NCBI GenBank assembly: GCA_025350325.1
Contig: JANXYB010000132.1
Location: 28,525-92,524, forward strand
Direction: 5' to 3'
DNA from: Acidobacteriaceae bacterium
GTDB lineage: Bacteria > Acidobacteriota > Terriglobia > Terriglobales > Acidobacteriaceae
Length of the DNA stretch: 64,000 bases
The notes below the pieces were generated by a model, which was not told the DNA's origin, made no database searches, and saw only the letters and a list, made by a program, of their open reading frames with translations. Positions 26,981-35,941 of this stretch are shown here, one piece after another. Position numbers and translations under genes: made by a program. Each line of letters opens with the position of its first letter. Position 1 is the stretch's first letter.

Positions 26981-27759
26981 GCGATCGGGAAGGCGGTCTG
27001 CCTTTGGAGCAGTTCATCCAGGCTCTCACGAGCCAGCTCGACCGTGCCCAAAGCACCATGGCTCTGAAGGCCCGCGCCGGACTGCCGCTCACCTTTGCCG
27101 TCAAGGATCTGAGTTTGAACCTGCGCACGCATGTGGAGATGGTAGACAGCGTCGTGCGGATTCGTCCGGCAGGACCTGGGGAAGGGGATGCCAGCACGCT
27201 GCATCTCTCTCTGACGACCATTACCAGGCCAATGATTGAAGAGAATACATATGCGTTTGCCGCTGCCCCCGACGAGCCCTCACTCAAAGAGGCGGTTGGC
27301 AAGGAGATGTCGGAGTCCGATATTCGGCGGCTCGAGTGGTCTGGCATTCACACCGTAAGTCAGCTCCGTGAGGCTCAGAAACACGGCGGCGAACAGGCTA
27401 TTGAACGCGCCTCCGACATCCCTGTCATGCGGCTTCGAGCCGCACTGGCGCGGGCTTCGCAACCGATGATGAGTGGTGTCTTTGCATTGAATGTTCGGTC
27501 CGATGAGCCTGAACTCGCGAATGCGACCTTGCTTCGCATCCAGGGTCATAACCTAATTCTGGATGAAGATCCAATCGTCCGCATAAATGGGGAGTCGGTT
27601 CCAGTAGTTCGGGCGCATCCGCGAGAGATTGTCGTTGCGGTCCAGCCACATCACTTGCAAGGAAAGCTCTCCGTTGAGACTGGGCCTGGGGCGGTCGGAG
27701 AAAGAGAATTCAAGATTGCCGGTCAGCCTTCGCCAACGCACGAAGGAGCCCAGCCATGA
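26977..27759 (+). CDS. Trypco2-like protein with HhH-like and TIG-like segments
   Basis: 260 residues, GTG start with GAAGGAGA upstream. The N-terminal 85 residues fit the 'trypsin-co-occurring domain 2' pattern as I remember it: GLPLEQFIQALTSQLDRAQ, then LTFAVKDLSLNLRTHVEMVD and a final LHLSLTTI strand. That domain is known from genes next to trypsin-like proteases, as here. A helical middle (about 107-160, SESDIRRLEWSGIHTVSQLR) resembles a helix-hairpin-helix unit. The C-terminus (about 165-250) looks like an IPT/TIG immunoglobulin-like fold (LLRIQGHNL ... IVRINGESVPVV ... GKLSVETGPG). It overlaps the subtilase gene by 4 nt. Probably an adaptor or sensor for the proteases. Confidence 0.65.
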   Translation: MSDREGGLPLEQFIQALTSQLDRAQSTMALKARAGLPLTFAVKDLSLNLRTHVEMVDSVVRIRPAGPGEGDASTLHLSLTTITRPMIEENTYAFAAAPDEPSLKEAVGKEMSESDIRRLEWSGIHTVSQLREAQKHGGEQAIERASDIPVMRLRAALARASQPMMSGVFALNVRSDEPELANATLLRIQGHNLILDEDPIVRINGESVPVVRAHPREIVVAVQPHHLQGKLSVETGPGAVGEREFKIAGQPSPTHEGAQP

Positions 27760-29219
27760 ACCACGAGACGGGTAGGATCGATCGGCGAACGCCCTCGCAT
27801 TCGACGAGGGGAAGCCTCATCTTGAAGCTGGCCCTCGGAGAAGACCCGCATTCAATTCCTTCGGCTCTCGACATCCGGATGGGCCGCGAGAATTTTCGTG
27901 TGACGACCGGAATACATGCAGTGGACCGCGTGCTGCGCCATTTCTCTAGTGAACAACAAATTTTTCGCGTTCACTCCTCGGCAGCCAGTCTGCGCGGGGC
28001 GACGGCGGGACACCAGGGCTTTGATGAAGTTGAACATGCCATTGGATTATCCAGAACCTTCGAAGTCGATCTCGACGACGATTGCCCGATCGCGGATACG
28101 ATTGACGCGTTACAGCAGATTGTTTTCGTCGAGCAGGCTTATCCGCACTACCTTTCGATCACTCCGTTCGCCACGCCCACGATGGCCATGCATGTCGATC
28201 GAGAAGAGGCGTGGCGTTCGCGCAATATGATTCGTGCGGCAGAAGCGCTGGCATACGAACCCGGGGACGGCGCCGTGATCGTGGCGATTGTTGATACCGG
28301 CGTAATGCTGGAACATCCCGAGCTCGAAGTAAAGATGCGGCGAGGCTATGACACTGTCCAGTTGATTGCGACCGACCTGCCCGCCGGCGCGCATCTGCTA
28401 CAGGACGAGAGTCGAGGTTACGGTGAGCCTGAAGACATGGTTGGCCATGGCACCTCGTGTGCCGGGATCATTGGTGCAGTGGGCGATGAAATACCGCCGG
28501 GACTTGCGGGCAATTGCGGCGTCCTTCCTATCCGTGTGCTGGGTTCGGCCCAATACCCGGGCAGGTCTGAGCCGGTTGGCATCGGCGCTATCGCCGACAT
28601 CGATTGCGGCGTGAAGTACGCGATTGACTTGGGTGCCAAGGTTCTCAACTTCAGTTTTGGAACGCCGTCCTCCGACATGGATACGAACGCGGCCATGCCT
28701 CACCAGGATGTCGTGCAGTATGGATTAGCGCGGGGCTGCATCATGGTCGCAGCCAGCGGTAACTCGGGCAGGGAAGAGACGTTTTCGCCGGCAGCATTGG
28801 ACGGAGTGATTGCGGTTGGGTCGGTTGACGCGAACGGCTCGCCTTCGGAGTTCAGTACGCGCGGCGCGCATGTGGCGCTATCGGCGCCCGGAGAAGGAAT
28901 TATTTCGTCGAGCCTGCATGGCTACTCGCGCGTTAGCGGAACAAGTTTTGCTGCTCCCTCGGTGAGCGCTGCGGTGGCACTGCTGGTAAGCCGTGCGCTG
29001 CGTCGTGCACAGTCTTTCGACGTTTCCGATGCGCGCCGTATCCTATGCGCGTCGGCGCGGCCGTGGCAATCGGGGCGCGGTAAAGGCGGAGGTGCCGGAG
29101 TCCTCGATGTCGCCGCGGCCCTCGCTTTTCTTGATGGCGAAATAGACACGAATCTCGATCTCGCTGCTGCGTCTGGCAGGCACGGGCGGTCGGCGTCATT
29201 GAAAGGAGCTATCGCCTGA
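27756..29219 (+). CDS. Subtilisin-like serine protease (S8 family)
   Basis: 487 residues with a complete S8 catalytic triad: Asp180 (VAIVDTGV), His231 (GHGTSCAG), Ser397 (SGTSFAAPS), and the oxyanion Asn near 336 (AASGNSG). The 145-residue N-terminal region contains strands that could form an inhibitor-type prodomain (FVEQAYPHYLSITPF). There is no signal peptide, so either it works in the cytoplasm or it leaves by an unusual route. The start overlaps the preceding gene (ATGA). It adds a third protease active site to the locus. Confidence 0.92.
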   Translation: MNHETGRIDRRTPSHSTRGSLILKLALGEDPHSIPSALDIRMGRENFRVTTGIHAVDRVLRHFSSEQQIFRVHSSAASLRGATAGHQGFDEVEHAIGLSRTFEVDLDDDCPIADTIDALQQIVFVEQAYPHYLSITPFATPTMAMHVDREEAWRSRNMIRAAEALAYEPGDGAVIVAIVDTGVMLEHPELEVKMRRGYDTVQLIATDLPAGAHLLQDESRGYGEPEDMVGHGTSCAGIIGAVGDEIPPGLAGNCGVLPIRVLGSAQYPGRSEPVGIGAIADIDCGVKYAIDLGAKVLNFSFGTPSSDMDTNAAMPHQDVVQYGLARGCIMVAASGNSGREETFSPAALDGVIAVGSVDANGSPSEFSTRGAHVALSAPGEGIISSSLHGYSRVSGTSFAAPSVSAAVALLVSRALRRAQSFDVSDARRILCASARPWQSGRGKGGGAGVLDVAAALAFLDGEIDTNLDLAAASGRHGRSASLKGAIA

Positions 29220-29419
29220 AAAAGAAAAAGGTAAGTAATCCTAAAACGCATCCGGTTCACCACGTCCAGCTTGATCCGCCGGTGAGTGAACCAATTGACG
29301 ATCCGCCGTTTGGATCGATAGCGGTACCCCTCGCCGAGTCTCCGGTCGCATTACAGACCGGATCACCAGTCGGACAACCTGCCGGACAACAGATCGCACC
29401 ATCAAAAGGAGAACAGATC

Positions 29420-31096
29420 ATGGCTACACTTCCAATTGTCTTCCTGGATATGCTCGAGGCCGAGGCGACAGCGCGGCAGCACATCCAGACTCGAATCGAT
29501 GAACTCACAGCCCAGAAACAACGAGATGGTCAACTCGACCAGCTGCTCCAGAACGAGTTGGACGCTGACACCGCATTGCTGGCTCAAGACCCGCCAGTTC
29601 CCATCGACCCCCTTTTCAAGGCAGTGCGCGCCGACATCGCGCCCACCCTGGGTGACTTGATCAACGGTAAGCTGCCGAGTCAGCAAGGTGACAACCCCGC
29701 CCCCACCCTCACGGCTCCGGAACAAATGCTTGGGGCAGTCTACGGAATCCTGGAGCGCGAGAATCAGGTTGATCCAACCATTGGAACCCGCTTCTCGCAA
29801 GCGCTGGCATTGGGTCGCGGCGAGTACAACGGCAACCGGGCCTTGTATGACAATGTCTTCGCCATACTGCTCAAACAGGGTATTGCTACGGGGCAAGCTG
29901 ACAGCGCAACAACCGCCGGTATCGCGCAAGAGCAGCAACAGCAGGTTCGCGGATCGCAATGGTCACAGGTTGCGCAAGCATTGGTTCGCCAAGGTGTGGT
30001 TGCAAGCGACTTTCAGCTGGAGGTCAAGACTCTGTTTGCGCTCGCCGGGCAAGTGGGCGTCAATGACAGTGCTCCTCCATCCTCGATCAGTATCGACCTT
30101 CCCGATCTTGATGCGCAGACCAACGTCGAGATCGTAGTCGACAATCTTATTGGCATGCAGGGCCTGCATTTCGCAGCCATGTTCGAGGAGATGAAGGCCT
30201 TCGCCGTGGTCGATAAACTGGTCGAGCAGTTTACTTACGGCCAGCTTCCACTGGGCCGTGGCAACGCGGGCAATGTGCTGTATGGCTATTGGAAAAAGAG
30301 CGTCAACCGGCTTACCGAAATCGAGCGCAGGAACATGTATGCGCGCGCCTTCGGAACCCCGGGCGGAGATCCTTCTCAAGGCTCGGCGAACGCGGGTTTC
30401 CCTGATCTTTGGATGCGCTTCATCTCTACCGTTTCTAATTTCGCCAGGCAGCTAACGATCGATGACTTGTTCCGCACTCGCCTCCCGGCAAACCTGAATC
30501 AGGAGCAAGTGAAGAAGTCTGGCCGCGACCTTGCAGGCAATCTTTCACTGCACGGTTATGGCATCGCTTATTTCGCGGCTACGGAACTCCAGACGCAGAT
30601 TCGCGAAATTATCGGCTTGCTCTCTGACGAAGAAATCAAGGGAGCGTTCGGCGCCAAGGATATGTGGGGTGTTCTGGACCAGGTTGCCTCGCTTGAACTG
30701 GGCAGTTCCCCGAACAATGTGAAGTACAGGACGATGGCTACTTCAGGCGCGATCATCATCAAGTGGCTTGCCGACCATACCTCCAGATTGACCGCGGGCG
30801 GCGCCACTACGGTGCTCAACGTGGCCGACATTCGCAATCCACCGGCGCGTCCGATTGGGGCAAAGCCAACGTCAAATCCTACCGATCGCGATCTCGTGGA
30901 TGCATGCGAATCATGGTTGGCGGTTACGGGAACTCCGGATACACGCGTCACGGAGATGTCTCAGCCGACAGAGGGTCCGACCTTCACTTCTACGCCGATT
31001 CGTATTCCGGCCGCGGCAAGGGATCTGCTTGATTCAGTCGGTGTGAAACCCATGAGCTACATCAACGGCCAACAGAAAGAGCATAGCTACCGCTAA
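29420..31096 (+). CDS. Locus family B paralogue 1, unknown function
   Basis: 558 residues from the ATG at 29420, which has AAAAGGAG upstream. The frame is open further back (a GTG at 29282, and no stop until about 29200), but no ribosome site supports a longer form. The N-terminal 90 residues are charged and helical. Two blocks are shared with the second family B protein: about 287-312 (YGYWKKSVNRLTEIERRNMY) and about 380-420 (GYGIAYFAATELQTQIREII). The whole protein is predicted helical, without signal peptide or membrane segment. No known domain recognised. Confidence 0.7.
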   Translation: MATLPIVFLDMLEAEATARQHIQTRIDELTAQKQRDGQLDQLLQNELDADTALLAQDPPVPIDPLFKAVRADIAPTLGDLINGKLPSQQGDNPAPTLTAPEQMLGAVYGILERENQVDPTIGTRFSQALALGRGEYNGNRALYDNVFAILLKQGIATGQADSATTAGIAQEQQQQVRGSQWSQVAQALVRQGVVASDFQLEVKTLFALAGQVGVNDSAPPSSISIDLPDLDAQTNVEIVVDNLIGMQGLHFAAMFEEMKAFAVVDKLVEQFTYGQLPLGRGNAGNVLYGYWKKSVNRLTEIERRNMYARAFGTPGGDPSQGSANAGFPDLWMRFISTVSNFARQLTIDDLFRTRLPANLNQEQVKKSGRDLAGNLSLHGYGIAYFAATELQTQIREIIGLLSDEEIKGAFGAKDMWGVLDQVASLELGSSPNNVKYRTMATSGAIIIKWLADHTSRLTAGGATTVLNVADIRNPPARPIGAKPTSNPTDRDLVDACESWLAVTGTPDTRVTEMSQPTEGPTFTSTPIRIPAAARDLLDSVGVKPMSYINGQQKEHSYR

Positions 31097-31167
31097 GCGG
31101 AACCAGGGGGTGTGATCCCACTGGCTGCATCCGATTCGATTTGCCGATCGCATGAACCCTGGTTCCG
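31097..31167 (+). repeat. Long-range hairpin upstream of the next gene's ribosome site
   Basis: Perfect 11-bp inverted repeat CGGAACCAGGG (31097-31107) / CCCTGGTTCCG (31157-31167) with a 49-nt loop. It starts right after the family B stop codon and ends 3 nt before the AGGAG of the next gene. It could attenuate, stabilise or regulate the downstream half of the operon. Confidence 0.55.
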
Positions 31168-31184
31168 TTAAGGAGATTTGTCAA

Positions 31185-32228
31185 ATGAAGACCATGTCCG
31201 AAGTAGTAGGCGCGCGGCTGCAGACCGCCGCACGCAAGCTGGGTACTGTCGACCCGCTCCAGTATGTTGGACCGTTGCTGCAGCGTACTTTCACTTATCC
31301 CACCGGATCGCCCGAGTATGCGGAGAATGCGCTCACGCCAGGGGCGGCACCTTGCGAGCCGTCCTTTAATGAACGGGAGCCAGAGATGCTGCGATTCACA
31401 ATTCTTCCCCTCACTCCAGAGCACTCGCCCGCGTCGCGACGCAACGAGGCTACGCGCGAAATGCGGCGGCTTATCGCTCCCATATTTGGTCACGGAGCGT
31501 TGAACTGGTTTGACAAGAGAAGTGAAAGCTGGCGCGGGACAGGTACCGAAAACCGTCTGCATTATGGCGCATTCTTTGGCAGCGCGTACGATACCGACGG
31601 CCTGCATGCTTCAAAGATCTATTACGAGATGTCGCCCAACAACATCGATGATCTTCCGGCAAACCTGCAGGCGCTTGTTCACACTGCACAGGAGGCGATT
31701 CCGAGCCTGACTCCAGTCTTTACGTCCATCAGTTGCAATAAGGAGCATGGTTGCCAGCGCGTCACGCTGGTCCATCGGGGACCGCTTCGTCTCGCTGATC
31801 TGGGCCCGCTGTTGCATCGGCTGGGACTTGGTCATCAACTCGCAAGCATCATGCAGGTAGTGGGTGTATCTCTCGGCGGCCTGTTTAATCTTCCCGAGCG
31901 ATCGGTGCTCATAGGGCTTGCGGACAAAGAAGATGGGCCAGAGATGAAGGTAGAAGTGCTTCTGGGAATGATCCCCGATCTGCCCGCGACCTTCCTTGAT
32001 TTGCTGACCATGGGACTGGCGGAAAGGCCTCGGGAACTGCATGCGCTGGGCAAGTGGCTGCGCGCCTTCACGCCAGAAACCACGGATTGGCCGGGAAGAT
32101 TCTCCGTGCTCAGCATTCGCGCGACACCGCGCACGCCGGCGCGCGTGAGCCTGTATCTGCGGCCCATCGAGTTCGAGGTGAGCCAGCGTCTTAGCGATGT
32201 TTCCCGGCTGCAACTGGCTGGCCGCTGA
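31185..32228 (+). CDS. Unknown protein, possibly ABBA-prenyltransferase-like
   Basis: 347 residues; the ATG at 31185 is chosen because AGGAG sits 9 nt upstream, whereas the in-frame ATG at 31152 has none. The body alternates helices with strands that end in charged/aromatic clusters: LHASKIYYEMSP, CQRVTLVHRGPL, VLIGLADKEDGPEMKVEVLL, FSVLSIRATPRTPARVSLYL. That repeated pattern recalls the ABBA barrel of aromatic prenyltransferases (Trp_DMAT group), whose strands carry Arg/Lys/Tyr for diphosphate binding. The resemblance is only by eye. If right, a prenyl transferase in a protease locus would be unexpected. Confidence 0.55.
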   Translation: MKTMSEVVGARLQTAARKLGTVDPLQYVGPLLQRTFTYPTGSPEYAENALTPGAAPCEPSFNEREPEMLRFTILPLTPEHSPASRRNEATREMRRLIAPIFGHGALNWFDKRSESWRGTGTENRLHYGAFFGSAYDTDGLHASKIYYEMSPNNIDDLPANLQALVHTAQEAIPSLTPVFTSISCNKEHGCQRVTLVHRGPLRLADLGPLLHRLGLGHQLASIMQVVGVSLGGLFNLPERSVLIGLADKEDGPEMKVEVLLGMIPDLPATFLDLLTMGLAERPRELHALGKWLRAFTPETTDWPGRFSVLSIRATPRTPARVSLYLRPIEFEVSQRLSDVSRLQLAGR

Positions 32229-32246
32229 TTTAGGAGGAATTGTGCT

Positions 32247-33566
32247 ATGCAAGCAGCCATGCGCCATCCAGAAACGGTAGTGCCGCCGGTCACTCCTGAA
32301 ACTCTCCAGCTTGTCCGCGCCAATGTGCGCGGCCTGTTGCTCGAGAGCGAGGCCTTCCGCAAACTTCCGCCAGACAAGCAAACTCAGATTGCGCGAGATA
32401 TGGTGGCGGTGAGTTCATACCTTGCGGAGCCTGAAGGGATCAAAGGAAATAAGGTCGCTGCTGCCGGCGCAAAAATCAAGAAACACGATCCGTATGCGCT
32501 CTCGCTGGCAGGAGGCACGACTCAACAAGCGAACGCCGATGCTCCGCCGACTTTCGTCGCGCAGGGAGCACGGGAGGGAGCCGCTGTGGCGGGCGCGCTC
32601 CTACAGGCCGTGAACTTCCCGGATTTCGTTTCTGGCCTCATCAAGGGAGTTTTTCATGCCATCGTGCAGTCTTCGATCGAGCAGATGGAGGCGTACGGAA
32701 AGCTGGTCGCTGACGTAGCTAAAACGCTCGACCAGTTTCGCGACGACAACGTAACTCCCAACCAGGGAATGGATCACCTGGTCGATCAGTTTCCCGATGT
32801 GTTCCAGATCAGTGTTGATACCGGAGACGACGGCAACACGCAGCCTAGAGTCACAGCCAGGGATGGCGTTGACGAATCGACAGCCTTGAAGCGGGTGAAC
32901 AGTTCGCTCCCCGTGGGTAGTCAACCGCTGGCTAGCCTTGACGATGACGAACTGCAGGCGAAGGCGGTTCCCGCTGCGCGCACGCAGCTTGCCAATAGCC
33001 GTCAACAACTGCTGGCAACGATGGTCCTCATGGGCATCAATCGCATTGTGGTCACAGATGGAAAAATCTCGGCGAAGGTGCTCTATGACTTCACCGCGAA
33101 AGACAACATGAAGTACAAGAAGAGCGCGACCCGGTTTGATTACGACAAGAACCTGAAGCGCAACACCAGCGAGGGCACTACAGATTCCGGCGCTCAGGGC
33201 GGAGAGACCAGCTCAAGTTACAGCAAGGACTCAGGGTCTCAGGACGACCGTCGCGACGGCAGTTGGTGGGCAAAAGGCACCTACAAGAATACGAGCGAGC
33301 CGGTGCTTAACCTCGTCAGCGCAACCCAAACGACCGGCGACGCAGAGTTGAAAACGAAGGCCAGTCTCGCTGGGCAGGTTGAGGTGAATTTCAAAAGCGA
33401 CTATCTGCCGCTCGAAAAGATGGCCGACTCATTTCAGATATCGAAGATTCAGGATGCGGCTAAGCCGGGCGCAGCCGTTGCCAACAACGCCGCCAAGACT
33501 CCGGGAGCCCCGCCCGCCGGTGCAGCGGCAACCGCTCCAGCACCTACGGCTGTTCCAGCAAAGTAA
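32247..33566 (+). CDS. Locus family A paralogue 2, unknown function
   Basis: 439 residues with AGGAGG before the ATG. All four family A blocks are clear: the N-terminal helical unit ANVRGLLLESEAFRKLPPDK; VNFPDFVSGLIKGVFHAIVQ (about 120-140) continuing to LDQFRDDN; LATMVLMGINRIVVTDGKIS (about 250-270); and VEVNFKSDYLPLEKMADSF (about 375-395). Between blocks 3 and 4 is a Ser/Lys/Asp-rich stretch. The tail is Ala/Pro-rich. Closest in sequence to the copy encoded directly after it, which suggests tandem duplication. No signal peptide. Confidence 0.75.
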   Translation: MQAAMRHPETVVPPVTPETLQLVRANVRGLLLESEAFRKLPPDKQTQIARDMVAVSSYLAEPEGIKGNKVAAAGAKIKKHDPYALSLAGGTTQQANADAPPTFVAQGAREGAAVAGALLQAVNFPDFVSGLIKGVFHAIVQSSIEQMEAYGKLVADVAKTLDQFRDDNVTPNQGMDHLVDQFPDVFQISVDTGDDGNTQPRVTARDGVDESTALKRVNSSLPVGSQPLASLDDDELQAKAVPAARTQLANSRQQLLATMVLMGINRIVVTDGKISAKVLYDFTAKDNMKYKKSATRFDYDKNLKRNTSEGTTDSGAQGGETSSSYSKDSGSQDDRRDGSWWAKGTYKNTSEPVLNLVSATQTTGDAELKTKASLAGQVEVNFKSDYLPLEKMADSFQISKIQDAAKPGAAVANNAAKTPGAPPAGAAATAPAPTAVPAK

Positions 33567-33578
33567 CGGAGATTACCC

Positions 33579-34844
33579 ATGGCGACCGTTGCGCAATCGA
33601 AAGTGAATTGGGCTGACGACCAGACCTTGCGCGTTGTCCGGCCACAGGTACGCAAGTTGCTTGAAGCCTCGTCGGGTTTTCGCGCTCTGCCATCCGAGCA
33701 GCAGCGTGAACTCGCCTCGACGATGGTTAAAGTTTGCAGCTACATGAGCAACCCCCATGGGCTTGCAGCCAAGGAGCTTTCGCCGCGCGGAGGCGTGCTC
33801 GCGCTGGCCAACGAAGACCCCGTGGAAGCGACGAAGAGAAGGCTGTCGCAAAAACCTGGTTCAACTGGAGCGGACTTTCAAGCCGGGGGCGTAAAGGCAG
33901 GCGTCGAACAGTTTGGAGAGCTGGTCAAAAAAGTAGATTTCCCGCTCTTCGTATCCGGGCTCATTCAGGGAGTTTTTAAAGCCATCGTAGATTCGTCCAT
34001 TCAGCAAATGCACGCGTATGGAGAATTGCTTGCCAACGTCGCGAAGACGGTCGATCAATTTGCGCAGGATAATATATCCGAAAACAACGCGCGCGATTGG
34101 CTGGCGCAGAAATACCCCGGCGATCTGGGCATCAATACGGATGCAAATTCCAGCGGCTTCGCAGCTGGGGGTCCCGCGCCAACGGTCACACCAAAGGTTG
34201 AAGTCACGTCTGACGATGCGGAGGCTTCACTGCAGAAAATCTCTTCCGACCTACAGCTCGCGGAGCCGGTTACAGACCTATCCGATCCGCTCGAAGAACA
34301 GCGCCTCGTCACAGCCGCGAAGTTGCAGATGGCCCGAGGACGCCAGCAACTTCTCTCGTCGATGGTGCTGCTGGGCATCAATCGTATCGTGGTAACGGAC
34401 GGACTGATCCATGCCAAAGTTGTTTTCGACATGAAGGCTTCGGATGTGGCTAAGAGAAAAGCAGTAGCTTCGATGTATGACGGCGATGAACAGAAGTCCT
34501 CTTACGAAGCGAGCACCGGATTCAGCAGCTGGCTCTCCCCGGCCTCGGCTCAGGCGTCGGCCCAATCGAGCAGCGATCACGTCACCACGGTGCAGTCGTC
34601 TATCGACGACACATCGCAATCAAACGCAGCTGTGAAAGCTAATCTCACTGGCGAGGTCCGTGTAAATTTCAAGAGCGATTATCTCCCTATGGACAAAATG
34701 GCCAGCCCGCAGATGATCGCGGCGATTCAAGGCAATGCGCAGCCGATTGAGCCAGTGCGCAAACCTGGAACCAATCCTCCGCCGCCAACCGCCGCATCTC
34801 CAGCCGCACAACCAGTTGCGGCAGCCCCAGCGGCCCACGCGTGA
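33579..34844 (+). CDS. Locus family A paralogue 3, unknown function
   Basis: 421 residues, 12 nt after paralogue 2. Blocks: VRKLLEASSGFRALPSEQQR near the start; VDFPLFVSGLIQGVFKAIVD at about 118-138, followed by LLANVAKTVDQF; LSSMVLLGINRIVVTDGLIH at about 255-275; VRVNFKSDYLPMDKMASP at about 356-374; Pro/Ala-rich tail. Ser/Gln-rich stretch between blocks 3 and 4. Overlaps the next gene by 4 nt. Function unknown. Confidence 0.75.
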   Translation: MATVAQSKVNWADDQTLRVVRPQVRKLLEASSGFRALPSEQQRELASTMVKVCSYMSNPHGLAAKELSPRGGVLALANEDPVEATKRRLSQKPGSTGADFQAGGVKAGVEQFGELVKKVDFPLFVSGLIQGVFKAIVDSSIQQMHAYGELLANVAKTVDQFAQDNISENNARDWLAQKYPGDLGINTDANSSGFAAGGPAPTVTPKVEVTSDDAEASLQKISSDLQLAEPVTDLSDPLEEQRLVTAAKLQMARGRQQLLSSMVLLGINRIVVTDGLIHAKVVFDMKASDVAKRKAVASMYDGDEQKSSYEASTGFSSWLSPASAQASAQSSSDHVTTVQSSIDDTSQSNAAVKANLTGEVRVNFKSDYLPMDKMASPQMIAAIQGNAQPIEPVRKPGTNPPPPTAASPAAQPVAAAPAAHA

Positions 34845-35941
34845 CGACAATGGCAACCACTCTTGGCCCTGCAAGACGAGCCCGCCCGACCGATGATCAT
34901 GAGCATGATCGCGGGGCTTCTCGCTACGATAATTACGCTCGTTACGGAGAGCACAATCAGGTTCGAGACGATGCATCTCGTCGCGATCACGGTGATTTGG
35001 CTCCGTTTCTTGCCCTGGGTCAGCGGCTGCTTTCGGCCGTCGAACAGCATGCGACGCAACTGGCACTTTACTCTAGCGGTCTACCCGATCTCCCTCCAGT
35101 TGTGGGCAGCGCTGAAGATCAATCCCATTTGCGCACTGTGCCGCCGCTCTACCTCGCGTCGGAACTTGAAGCGGCAGGTTTACTTACGGCCGTTGAAACG
35201 CTGGCAGGACTGTTTGTGACGGGAGGCTTATCATCCGATCCGGGGCCGGCCGCGCCTCTGCTGGTAGCGTTTTGGCGAGGGCGGCATCAGCGTTTCGCCG
35301 CGCCCGAACGGCGCGCGTTTTATGCCAGGCTTTTTGGTGGCGACAGTGGGCCGGCTCTCGCGATGGATGGAGGCCGCAACAATGATTTTGAAGGCTTGAT
35401 GATCAGCTTTGCTGAAGCGCTTTACAAACTGCATCCCGATCCGTCCTTCGATAACCTGGGCTTTTCCAGCATGGGTGCAGCGACTGAAGTCACGCTTCAG
35501 ATGGCGGCGTCGGCACTCGCCGAAAATCTGGCGTCGAGGGGCGGAGGGATGGCGCTCTATGCAGGCCGCGATCTCTTGTCTTCGATTCACTCTGCTGTGT
35601 CTATCTTGAAGACTCCTGCGGTTCAACGCGCCTTAGGCGTCCACGGAATCTGGACTGCGGTCGACGCAATCAATACTGCCTACCTGCATCAGAGCGCTGA
35701 CATCGACTCACATATCACCCGCGGGCAATCGGGCATGGCGCTGTTGACCTGGCTTTCTGAGATGACGCAAAGCCTGACGGATGATCGCAAATTTCTTCTT
35801 TCGGCGGACGATCCGAGCATCGCCGCCGCTACAGCGTGGCTTGAGGCGAGCTTGACGCTTCGAGAGCACGAAGCGGCTCAGGCGCCGCTGCCTGGGCCGT
35901 CATCCGCAGTGCAGTCGACTCAGAGCGCCTGGCGTGGCTGA
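34841..35941 (+). CDS. Locus family B paralogue 2, unknown function
   Basis: 366 residues from GTG 34841 (ATG at 34850 is an alternative). It lacks the long N-terminal part of family B paralogue 1 and instead starts with about 40 Arg/Asp/His-rich residues. Shared blocks: LVAFWRGRHQRFAAPERRAF at about 140-160, corresponding to the YWKK...RRNMYARAFG block, and GGGMALYAGRDLLSSIHSAV at about 233-253. Helical throughout. Overlaps both neighbours (4 nt before, 8 nt after), so it is firmly part of the operon. Confidence 0.7.
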   Translation: MTTMATTLGPARRARPTDDHEHDRGASRYDNYARYGEHNQVRDDASRRDHGDLAPFLALGQRLLSAVEQHATQLALYSSGLPDLPPVVGSAEDQSHLRTVPPLYLASELEAAGLLTAVETLAGLFVTGGLSSDPGPAAPLLVAFWRGRHQRFAAPERRAFYARLFGGDSGPALAMDGGRNNDFEGLMISFAEALYKLHPDPSFDNLGFSSMGAATEVTLQMAASALAENLASRGGGMALYAGRDLLSSIHSAVSILKTPAVQRALGVHGIWTAVDAINTAYLHQSADIDSHITRGQSGMALLTWLSEMTQSLTDDRKFLLSADDPSIAAATAWLEASLTLREHEAAQAPLPGPSSAVQSTQSAWRG

